This document shows, piece after piece, positions 19,777 through 27,477 of a stretch of DNA of 64,000 nucleotides (position 1 is its first letter; each line of letters starts with the position of its first letter). The position numbers were made by a program, and so were the translations under genes. The stretch spans positions 393,909-457,908 of the forward strand of contig WMKK01000009.1 in NCBI GenBank assembly GCA_012295225.1, in the 5' to 3' direction. A model generated the notes under the pieces. It was not told where the DNA came from and searched no databases. It saw only the letters and a list, made by a program, of their open reading frames with translations. This DNA comes from Ostreococcus mediterraneus. Taxonomy: Eukaryota > Chlorophyta > Mamiellophyceae > Mamiellales > Bathycoccaceae.

Positions 19777-21270
19777 ATGAGTGACGATCTATCGATGACG
19801 CCACTCGATGCTAGCGACACCGTACCGCTCGTGCGCTTGGAGTTCGACGTGGAGGAGGACTCGAGCGGCGCGCGTGAAAGCGAGCCAACGAGAGCTGAAA
19901 TCACAGCAAACCTACCACGCGCGACGTCGCGTACGATTGCGTTAAACACGTGGTTGTACATGGCGACGCCGATGTCGATGCCGGCGACGGTTAAGGATTC
20001 GGGTGCGAGATTAGCGGCTGTGTTTTTCACGTACGGCGCGGTGAGCACGTACTGGACTGGGCGAGTCATTGGCGACGCGTTTGCGGTAGATCCCGACAGC
20101 TCCACGTACGCGCGCATGACTTCTCGAGCCACTGCGCGCGTGCTCAATCGACACGGGTATAGCGATAGCACGTGCGAGCGCTGGCGCAAGAAAGTCGAGC
20201 TTTGGACGCTGTTGGTACAGTTTTCAACGTATTACCTGGACGCGTGCGTGCAAATCGTCTACGTCACGCAATACTTTGGACAGATGTTTCCTAAAGTCAA
20301 GCTCTGCGCGTGGACGTGGGCGCTTTTAGTCGGGTGCTTAGTGATGCCAGTGGTGCAAATGCCGACGTTGCACGACAGCGGTCGCGTCGTGGGCTTGCCC
20401 GTTGTGTGCGTGTGCGTGGCGTTGGTGGTGTTGTTTTCTGAAATTGCGCTCACGAAACCTTGGGAAGAGTGCTCACCCGGGCCGACGTATGGGAAAGCCA
20501 AGACTCGATCGACGATGTTCAGCTCATTGGGGAATTTCGCCTATGCTTTCGGTGGGCATGGGTTGTTTCCAGAGGAATTACGTGAGATGAAGGACCCTTC
20601 GGAGTGGCCGCAAGTGATGAACACGGTGTATGGTACGATGGTGCCGATTTACATCGCCGTCATGTACTGGGGATACAAGGCATATGGAGATTTTGCCAAG
20701 GGAAATATCAATTTGAACTTTAGACGTAACTTTGGGAACGTGCTTTCGATGCTAATGCAAACTGTGCAGTGTTATTATGGGGTATTTTTCACAAACATCG
20801 CGTTGATGATGCACGTGGAAACGGCACTCGGCGTGGATCCCACGACGTCGTGGGGCGTGCGAACACGCTTCGGCGTTCCGCCTGCAATCTTCAGATTGAT
20901 TTTCCGCACGTCTTTCTTGGCAACACAAGTCCTCTTGGCGGCAATATTCTTGGCGGCATCTGGAGACGTCATCATCAATTTGCAAGGTTTGGCGGGCGCG
21001 GTTGGAATGACGGCGATGACATTCTTTTTGCCTAGTCTTATTCATTACGCGTTCAACATGCACGACCGCTCGACGAAACTCGAGTACGTATGGGTTGGAT
21101 GCAACTTTTTGTTTGGCGTGCTCATCATGCTCTCGGGATTGTATGGTACCATTTCTGACATTCTCGCGGACAGCATGGTCAAACAATGTCCGGCGACGTA
21201 CGTGTACTCGCCTCACGATCCACGCGATCCTTGCCATGTTGGTATTCACAAAAACATTACCTTTCTCTAG
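19777..21270 (+). CDS. Amino acid/auxin permease family transporter
   Basis: 497 aa, about eleven hydrophobic segments after a ~45-residue acidic, cytosolic N-terminus. AAAP-type features are MSMPATVKDSGARLAA in the first helix, and FGGHGLFPEELREMKDPSEW, equivalent to the plant FSYGGHNVFPEIQ-type motif with the conserved glycines and His. Plant relatives move neutral amino acids, GABA or auxin with protons. Substrate and membrane are unknown. The C-terminal luminal or external tail carries two Cys-containing loops. Ends 84 bases from the convergent RRP43 gene. Confidence 0.87.
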   Translation: MSDDLSMTPLDASDTVPLVRLEFDVEEDSSGARESEPTRAEITANLPRATSRTIALNTWLYMATPMSMPATVKDSGARLAAVFFTYGAVSTYWTGRVIGDAFAVDPDSSTYARMTSRATARVLNRHGYSDSTCERWRKKVELWTLLVQFSTYYLDACVQIVYVTQYFGQMFPKVKLCAWTWALLVGCLVMPVVQMPTLHDSGRVVGLPVVCVCVALVVLFSEIALTKPWEECSPGPTYGKAKTRSTMFSSLGNFAYAFGGHGLFPEELREMKDPSEWPQVMNTVYGTMVPIYIAVMYWGYKAYGDFAKGNINLNFRRNFGNVLSMLMQTVQCYYGVFFTNIALMMHVETALGVDPTTSWGVRTRFGVPPAIFRLIFRTSFLATQVLLAAIFLAASGDVIINLQGLAGAVGMTAMTFFLPSLIHYAFNMHDRSTKLEYVWVGCNFLFGVLIMLSGLYGTISDILADSMVKQCPATYVYSPHDPRDPCHVGIHKNITFL

Positions 21271-21354
21271 AAGATAGTTCATGCTTTGTAAAAGACCATC
21301 AAATGTTGTATCAAATAACACTAAACGTAGCAACACTACTGTACGGGCTAATTT

Positions 21355-22245
21355 TCATTCATCGTCGTCGTCCGCCATTGACTCTTCAATCACTTGTTTC
21401 GTCGCCGAATAATTATGCTTCGCTGCGGCGATACACTTCATGAGCATATCTTCCGTAGCCTCGACCTCGCCACCGCGTTTGAAAACCCCACGAATCATGC
21501 CATCTTCCGTTAAACACACGCTCACCAAACACCGACTCAGCGCCTCCTCCTCGCGCGTCGGGTCGACGATTAAATGTCCTTTATACAACGCCGTCGTCAA
21601 ACTCACCGGCGTGTTGTTGACTACTAATGCGGGAATGTGTGCACCTTCGTCGTCTACGGCCATCGCTGTCGACGTCGACGGATCCTCACCCTCGACGTCG
21701 TCCTCGAGCACGACTTTCCCGCGCTCCACGCGCGCCCGAGGCAGCACGCAATCCCTCAACGCCCCTATCGCCGCCAACAATGCGCAGTCCCCAGCGCACC
21801 CATCATCATCTAGTATCACCACATCCACTCGCACGCGCCATACCGCCACACCGCGCTCGATGCACAACCGCTCCGCGTCAACGGCGCTCGCGCTCGCCAG
21901 CGCCTCTCGCGCCGTCTCCCGCGCCGAATCGCGCCCCGCACACCCCCGTCCAGGCCTCTGCGTCTCTCCGCACTGCGTCGCAAACGTCACATCAACGTCC
22001 ACGAACCCTCGCCCGGGCGCTCGCGCGTCTGGCGTCGCCACCGCGCACCGCACCGCCGCCGCCGCCGTCGTGTGCCCGCGTTTCGCCACGCAGCTCCCGC
22101 GCACGTTCGCCGCGCTCACCACGCCGCACGCCAGCGAACACGCGCGCGCGCGCCCGAGAGGTCGACCATCATCTCGTGCCCCGCGCTCTAGCGTCGCCGC
22201 GTACGCGTCGTGCGGGTATAACCGCGCGTACGCCTTGGAATCCAT
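21355..22245 (-). CDS. RRP43: Exosome core subunit RRP43 / EXOSC8-like
   Basis: 296 aa from the ATG at 22245, where family homology starts (LYPHDAYAATLERGARDDGR). An RNase PH fold spans ~1-280: the first strand pair includes GSCVAKRGHTTAAAAVRCAV, and CLVSVCLTEDGMIRGVFKRGG lies near the C-terminus. Among the six exosome ring subunits the N-terminal R-L-x-P-x-x-Y pattern best fits RRP43/EXOSC8; RRP42 is the alternative. The ring processes and degrades RNA in nucleus and cytoplasm and is catalytically inactive in most eukaryotes. Shares a very short promoter with NUP35. Confidence 0.83.
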   Translation of the reverse strand: MDSKAYARLYPHDAYAATLERGARDDGRPLGRARACSLACGVVSAANVRGSCVAKRGHTTAAAAVRCAVATPDARAPGRGFVDVDVTFATQCGETQRPGRGCAGRDSARETAREALASASAVDAERLCIERGVAVWRVRVDVVILDDDGCAGDCALLAAIGALRDCVLPRARVERGKVVLEDDVEGEDPSTSTAMAVDDEGAHIPALVVNNTPVSLTTALYKGHLIVDPTREEEALSRCLVSVCLTEDGMIRGVFKRGGEVEATEDMLMKCIAAAKHNYSATKQVIEESMADDDDE

Positions 22246-22356
22246 GGCGAATGCGACGTGGCGCAGATTGAAGGGGGAACGACACTTGTCGACGCTTTTC
22301 GTCGACCTGAGACGCGACCTGAGACGGGAGACGCGCGCGAGACGACGACAAAGGCG
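22246..22356. promoter_or_regulatory. Very short bidirectional promoter, RRP43 / NUP35
   Basis: 111 bases separate the RRP43 start (minus) from the preferred NUP35 start (plus). If NUP35 began at its earlier in-frame ATG (22258) only 12 bases would remain. The spacer holds two copies of a GACCTGAGACG-like unit around 22300-22325. Confidence 0.55.
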
Positions 22357-23610
22357 ATGTTTACGAGCACGCCGCGCGACGCGCACGGTTCGGGCGCGTT
22401 CGGCACGCCCGGGGCGGGGCACGGGGTGAATCCATCGACTGCGCAGGGATTTGGATTCGGCACGCCGCCCGCGCATGGAGGGGCGTACGGCGCACCGGCG
22501 ACGCCGGGGACGGCGCACGGGGAAGCGCGAACGCCGTATGGTGGCGGCGGTGCGTACGGTGCGAGTGCGAACCCATCGCCGGCGGCGTACGGGTTCGGGG
22601 CGAGCGACGGAGGCGCGCGATTGCGCTCGGCGTCGCGCGGGACGCACGTCGACGCTGACGGCGCGAACGGCGCGGCGAAAACTCCCGCCGCGCCGAAATT
22701 TTCTTCGCTTTTGTTTTCGTCGCCCGGAGGCGCGCGTGAGGGCGGTGGACCGGGCGCGGGCGGAGGGTTGTTTCGCACGGAGAGCAAAGGCGGAGGGTCG
22801 TCGACGCCGCGCACGAGCTCGGGGCAGAATCGGTACTTTGGCGCCAATGCGAATGCGAGCGGAAATCGCGCGCGCGTTGGTGCAAATGGGGATGAGCGCG
22901 CGGCGGTGGTGAGTGCGGCGGTGATTGGTGGGGTGAGTTCGCGTGGGACGCCGTTGTTTACGCGCACGGCTGCGGGCGGAGACGACCACACGCCGGGGTT
23001 TTTACGACGGGCGATTGAGAAGACGCACGCAGAGGCACGCTCGGAGGCGAGCGTTGGTAGCGAGGAGGCGTTGAGTAATTGGTTGGGCGTGCGCGACACC
23101 AAACATGCGGGGACAACGACGACGTCTGGGGCGTCGGTGTTTGGCAAGCCGGACGCCACGAAAGCGCCGGTGTTGTCGTCGCGCGCGTTTGCCGGGGAAG
23201 TATTGAGCGAAGCCGACGCTGAGTATTGGGTTACCGTGTACGGGTTCACACGCGATGAGAAAGCCGTGGTTTTGCGTGAATTTCAACGCGACGGCGATAT
23301 TGTCAATTTTGGCACCTTTAGCGACGACAGCGCACCGTCAAATTGGTTGCACGTGCGTTTCGCCACAAAAGAAAGCGCGAGACGAGCGCAACGTAGAAAT
23401 GGCCAAAACATCAGTGGCATCATGATTGGCGTCAAAGCATTGGATGATAAGGTTAGAGCAGATATCGCATTGGGCGGCGTAGGCGAAGGTCGCATCTCGC
23501 GAAGCGGGTCACAAGTGCGCCGTGTCGCGCCTTCGCGCGATGGAATCGCACTTCAACCGCGACAGCGAACGACGATGGATAAATTGGTCGAATTCGTTTT
23601 TGGCGCCTAA
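22357..23610 (+). CDS. NUP35: Nucleoporin NUP35/NUP53-like
   Basis: 417 aa from the ATG at 22357 (450 aa if from 22258). The N-terminal ~130 residues are Gly/Ala-rich with several FGTP- or YGAP-type units, degenerate FG repeats. Around residues ~275-365 is the Nup35-type RRM (MPPN domain): EYWVTVYGFTRDEKAVVLREF, SNWLHVRFATKESARRAQRR and GQNISGIMIGVKALDD. The C-terminus (TMDKLVEFVFGA) resembles the amphipathic membrane-binding helix of Nup53. NUP35 links NUP93, NUP155 and the membrane protein NDC1; an NDC1 gene lies 11 kb away in this window. Confidence 0.9.
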   Translation: MFTSTPRDAHGSGAFGTPGAGHGVNPSTAQGFGFGTPPAHGGAYGAPATPGTAHGEARTPYGGGGAYGASANPSPAAYGFGASDGGARLRSASRGTHVDADGANGAAKTPAAPKFSSLLFSSPGGAREGGGPGAGGGLFRTESKGGGSSTPRTSSGQNRYFGANANASGNRARVGANGDERAAVVSAAVIGGVSSRGTPLFTRTAAGGDDHTPGFLRRAIEKTHAEARSEASVGSEEALSNWLGVRDTKHAGTTTTSGASVFGKPDATKAPVLSSRAFAGEVLSEADAEYWVTVYGFTRDEKAVVLREFQRDGDIVNFGTFSDDSAPSNWLHVRFATKESARRAQRRNGQNISGIMIGVKALDDKVRADIALGGVGEGRISRSGSQVRRVAPSRDGIALQPRQRTTMDKLVEFVFGA

Positions 23611-23729
23611 TGTCTAGAGAGCTGCATCATGACGCACGTAGCGCGTTTCAGATTGTTGAAAACGTATTGAATGAAACATTTTGCACTTGCACACAAACGC
23701 GATGAAGTATCTACATAGAGCTACGATAT

Positions 23730-24548
23730 CTAATTTAAATCATCGTGCGTTAAATACCCACCCTTGAGGAGGAAATCAATCGCCAACTGTCCGGTGACGA
23801 TGCTCGGAAGCATCATCTCGCCGCCGTACATCATCCGACGGAACTCACGCACGGTGACGCGCTCGTGCGTCATATGGAATTCCTCCGCATCCCGTGTCGC
23901 CTCCTCCTTCGCCTGCACCCCATCGACGCACAAAAAAGGAATCAATCTATTTCTACACCACTTCGTTTCTAACAATCCTGGATTGTCATCCGCGATTAAC
24001 TTTGTCAACGTCCCGTCCACCAAGTGCGCCTCTTGGTGCAACTCATCCGTCGCCGCCTCCTCTAAACTCGCATGCTTTGCAACCTCAAACCCACCGCTCG
24101 GAAGCACCACACACGTTGAATTCGACCCTTGTGCGTATTCTCGTATAATCGTAAACTCTGGCTCCCCGCTCGTCGTCGTCGTCCGGCTATGAAACGGCGC
24201 CACGCATACAAATTTAAAGTCACTCTTTGGGTGCCCAACGACGTCGTACGCGAACGTCTTCGTGCCTCCACGCCCATCCTCGGCGGCAAACTCCACAACG
24301 CGATTGTACACCGTCAAGTATCGCGAATGCACGGCGTTGTCGCTGATAATCTTCCCCGAACGACTCGCTGACGACGACGCAGTCATGGGCGCTGTCGCGT
24401 CCTCCTCGTCCTCCTGGCGCGCCCGTGCCACCGTCGTCGTCGTCGATGCGTAACGCCCACGAACGCGCGACGACGATGCTGTCGCGCGCCGTCTCACCGC
24501 ACTCGCCGCTGCCCTCGTCGGTAAATCTACCGCGCGCGCGGTACGCAT
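23730..24548 (-). CDS. Nudix hydrolase-like protein, organellar, with atypical Nudix box
   Basis: 272 aa from the ATG at 24548. Residues 1-~55 are Arg/Ala/Ser-rich and look like a transit peptide. The rest has the ADP-ribose-pyrophosphatase type fold: VYNRVVEFAAEDG, FTIIREYAQGSNSTCVVLPSGGFE, then EEAATDELHQEAHL where the Nudix box should end in REL-x-EE-x-GL. The box keeps the Glu of RE and the second Glu of EE, but has Asp for Arg, Gln for the first Glu and His for Gly. Activity is therefore uncertain. Head to head with NDUFS6, ~100 bases between starts. Confidence 0.75.
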   Translation of the reverse strand: MRTARAVDLPTRAAASAVRRRATASSSRVRGRYASTTTTVARARQEDEEDATAPMTASSSASRSGKIISDNAVHSRYLTVYNRVVEFAAEDGRGGTKTFAYDVVGHPKSDFKFVCVAPFHSRTTTTSGEPEFTIIREYAQGSNSTCVVLPSGGFEVAKHASLEEAATDELHQEAHLVDGTLTKLIADDNPGLLETKWCRNRLIPFLCVDGVQAKEEATRDAEEFHMTHERVTVREFRRMMYGGEMMLPSIVTGQLAIDFLLKGGYLTHDDLN

Positions 24549-24648
24549 GAAACAGTGACGTCTCGAGGTGCGATGCGATCCGCACTTCAACGCGCTCGGA
24601 TCGATTCGAGTCGCACGCGCACGCACGCCGATAGCGAGGACGGGCGCG

Positions 24649-25095
24649 ATGCTTCGATCGAGCGCGATGCGACGCGCGTTGGCGCTGGCGCAACGGTCGT
24701 CGACGATGACGACGACGACGACGACGAGTTGGGTGCGCGAGGGTATCATCGGTTTGAGACACATGAGCGCGAACGTGACGCACGTCACGGGACGCGCGAC
24801 GCCACCGGTGCAGAGTAAGCGACCTGGGAAGTTACCGAGCGATGTTGCGCACACGGCAAAGTGGTTGGATTCGCACGATAAGCCTTCGCCGATGGAGTAT
24901 AGCGCGAGCGTGGAGCCGACGGCGGTGGTCGGGGACAAGGTGTCGTGCGACTCTCCGGGGGCGTGTAAGGATCGATTCGGTGACGACGCTGGATTAGGGG
25001 CACCGAATACGTACTATAAATTGGGGGATACGACGCCGGAGAATCCTGCAAAGTGCAAGTATTGTGGATTGCGGTTTTACGCGGCGCCGCACTAG
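24649..25095 (+). CDS. NDUFS6: Complex I subunit NDUFS6 (CHCC zinc domain)
   Basis: 148 aa from the ATG at 24649, whose first ~25 residues (MLRSSAMRRALALAQRS) form a typical basic, amphipathic mitochondrial presequence. The C-terminal zf-CHCC region has the zinc ligands in NPAKCKYCGLRFY. The middle (HTAKWLDSHDKPSPMEY) fits plant 13-kDa complex I proteins. NDUFS6 sits at the base of the peripheral arm and is needed for late assembly of NADH:ubiquinone oxidoreductase. A start at 24568 is possible but yields a less typical leader. Confidence 0.87.
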   Translation: MLRSSAMRRALALAQRSSTMTTTTTTSWVREGIIGLRHMSANVTHVTGRATPPVQSKRPGKLPSDVAHTAKWLDSHDKPSPMEYSASVEPTAVVGDKVSCDSPGACKDRFGDDAGLGAPNTYYKLGDTTPENPAKCKYCGLRFYAAPH

Positions 25096-25206
25096 GTGAA
25101 GAGGACGTATTTTCGTATATTTGTAACAAAAACTGAAAGAAAACATCAAACTGGAAAAGATGTAGTAAAGGTAAGCAGGTAGCATTCGATTCCCTGATTG
25201 ACATCA

Positions 25207-27447
25207 TCATTTGTTTACGGCAGCAACGAGTTTGTCAACCACAGATGGGTCGGCGAGCGTCGAGACGTCACCAAAATCTGTCTTTCCGCACGCTATTTTT
25301 CGTAGAATTCGTCTCATGACTTTGCCGCTGCGCGTCTTTGGCAGAGCCTCCACGATGAATACGCGCTCCGGTGCGGCGAACGGACCGATTTCCTTGCGAA
25401 TGTTGTTGATGAGCAACCACTCTGTTACTTCAGTTTGTTTTTGACTTGAATCGAGAATGGCAAAAGCCATGATGGCTTCTCCTTTAATCGGATGTTGGAC
25501 GCCAACGCAGGCGGCTTCGATGCACGCCGGATGCTCTACGAGCGCGGATTCTAACTCTGCAGTGCCGATGCGGTGGCCAGAGACGTTTAACACATCATCC
25601 ATGCGACCCGTGATGAAAATATAACCATCTTCATCGCGACGCGCGCCGTCGCCACTAAAGTAATAGCCATTGAACGGGGCAAAGTAACTCTTCTCGTATC
25701 GTTCGTGCGCGGCGTGGACGTCGCGAAACAGTCCGGGCCATGGCGCACCCTTAAAACACAGATATCCTTCACCTTCACCTTCGATTTCTTCACCTTGCGA
25801 ATTCAGAATGGCCGGAACCACGCCGAAAAATGGAAAACATGTCGCGCCTGGTTTCAAAACAGTAGCCGCGGGCAGCGGGGTCAATGCGTGACCACCAGTC
25901 TCGGTTTGCCACCACGTATCGACGATGGGCAATTGATCGTCTCCAACGACGCTGTGAAACCAACGCCAGGTGTCTGGGGAAATTGGCTCACCCACGGACC
26001 CAAGAATTTTAAGCGACGTGCGCTCGCTCGCCTTGACGGGTTCGGTACCAAACGCTTGAAGCGCGCGCAACGCCGTGGGCGACGTGTAAAAGACGGAGAC
26101 GTCATGTTTATCCACTAATCGCCACCAAATACCCGGATCAGGATAAGTTGGCGTGCCTTCAAAGAGTAACGTCGTTGTGCCACACAACAAAGGCCCGTAG
26201 AGCGCGTATGAGTGTCCAGTGATCCATCCTAAATCAGCCGTGCAAAACATTGTATCCTCGCCTTGATGTAAATCGAACACGTATTTGCTCGTCGCGTATA
26301 CGTGCGTCATGTATCCACCCACGGCGTGCACGACGCCTTTAGGCTTGCCAGTCGATCCGCTCGTATACAAAATGAAAACTGGATCATTGCTGTCGCACCA
26401 CTCGACTGGAATGTCATCGACGTGCGCGCCGCGAAATTCAGCGAGCGCGTCGTTCCACCAAAAATCGCGCTCCGAATTGAACGGCACTGTGTCTTCATTC
26501 AAGTACGGCGCATTTTTGGACACATCCATGTCCGCGTTGTGCTTGACGATAACCTTGTCGACGTAAAACTCTTTTTGTGCGCATATCTCGAGCGCTTCAT
26601 CGGCGATTGACTTCAGAGGTATGATTTTCTCCCCTCGTCTTGACGCCGTCGCGGTGACGAGCATCTTCGCCTCGCAGTCAAGTACTCGTTGGGCCAACGC
26701 CGCGGCGCTGTATCCCGCGAAAACTACCGAGTGAACGGCACCGATTCGCGCCAAAGCCAACATTGAAATCGGCAACGCTGGAATCATGGGCAAATAGAGC
26801 ACCACTTTGTCCCCACGACGAATGCCATTCGCATGAAACACTTTCGCGGCCAATTTTACCTCGAGAAGGAGATCTCGATAACTGAACGAAGTGCTATTTA
26901 TTTCATCGTTTGCTTCGAAAATCAATGCCGTTTCATCCCCTAATCCGCCTTCGACGTGTCGATCCAAACAATTATACGCCAAATTCGTTCGTTTCCCCGC
27001 CCACCAGCTCACGTACACGGACCCTTTCGCGGGATCGATGTTGAAATCCAACGCGCCTTCAGCATCCAACGCGTCTGCCCAGACCAAATCCCCAGCGATT
27101 TCAGTCCAAAACACCCCAGGATCGGCGATCGATCGCGCGTACATGCTGCGATACTGCGACATTGAGCTCACGTGTGCGCGCTTTTGCAGCGCCGCGGGCG
27201 GATCGTAGGTGTCTCCGCCCATCATTCCAGTCTTTGTCGACGACGATGGAGAGTTTTGAATGTCAATGCTCTTTGAGGAATCCGGGCTCCCTGGCGGCGT
27301 GGCGCCGCCGCTGTGCGCCGCGATTCGCGGCATGCCGCGAGATGGACGAAAATTAGCCTTTGACGTGTGTGCGCGCGTCGCACTCGCGCGGAACCGGGAA
27401 GCGCGCGCGAGAGGGGTTGGGATTGACGCCGCGCGAGAGAGTGGCAT
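25207..27447 (-). CDS. ACS: Acetyl-CoA synthetase (AMP-forming)
   Basis: 746 aa; makes acetyl-CoA from acetate, ATP and CoA. Residues 1-~75 are Ser/Arg/Ala-rich and suggest plastid import. Core signatures are DPGVFWTEIAGDLVW, the P-loop-like VFILYTSGSTGKPKGVVH, WWQTETGGHALTPLP, FSGDGARRDEDGYIFITGR (A8 hinge) and TRSGKVMRRILRKIA with the catalytic lysine, a target of acetylation in the family. Full-length. Its start codon is only 30 bases from the stop of the upstream gene on the same strand. Confidence 0.97.
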   Translation of the reverse strand: MPLSRAASIPTPLARASRFRASATRAHTSKANFRPSRGMPRIAAHSGGATPPGSPDSSKSIDIQNSPSSSTKTGMMGGDTYDPPAALQKRAHVSSMSQYRSMYARSIADPGVFWTEIAGDLVWADALDAEGALDFNIDPAKGSVYVSWWAGKRTNLAYNCLDRHVEGGLGDETALIFEANDEINSTSFSYRDLLLEVKLAAKVFHANGIRRGDKVVLYLPMIPALPISMLALARIGAVHSVVFAGYSAAALAQRVLDCEAKMLVTATASRRGEKIIPLKSIADEALEICAQKEFYVDKVIVKHNADMDVSKNAPYLNEDTVPFNSERDFWWNDALAEFRGAHVDDIPVEWCDSNDPVFILYTSGSTGKPKGVVHAVGGYMTHVYATSKYVFDLHQGEDTMFCTADLGWITGHSYALYGPLLCGTTTLLFEGTPTYPDPGIWWRLVDKHDVSVFYTSPTALRALQAFGTEPVKASERTSLKILGSVGEPISPDTWRWFHSVVGDDQLPIVDTWWQTETGGHALTPLPAATVLKPGATCFPFFGVVPAILNSQGEEIEGEGEGYLCFKGAPWPGLFRDVHAAHERYEKSYFAPFNGYYFSGDGARRDEDGYIFITGRMDDVLNVSGHRIGTAELESALVEHPACIEAACVGVQHPIKGEAIMAFAILDSSQKQTEVTEWLLINNIRKEIGPFAAPERVFIVEALPKTRSGKVMRRILRKIACGKTDFGDVSTLADPSVVDKLVAAVNK

Positions 27448-27477
27448 GGCGAGAAATGGAGCGTCTCTGAGTGCATT

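Noticed and set aside
22361-22989. Minus-strand frame upstream of RRP43
   Set aside because: Antisense to NUP35; the RRP43 family match begins at the ATG at 22245.
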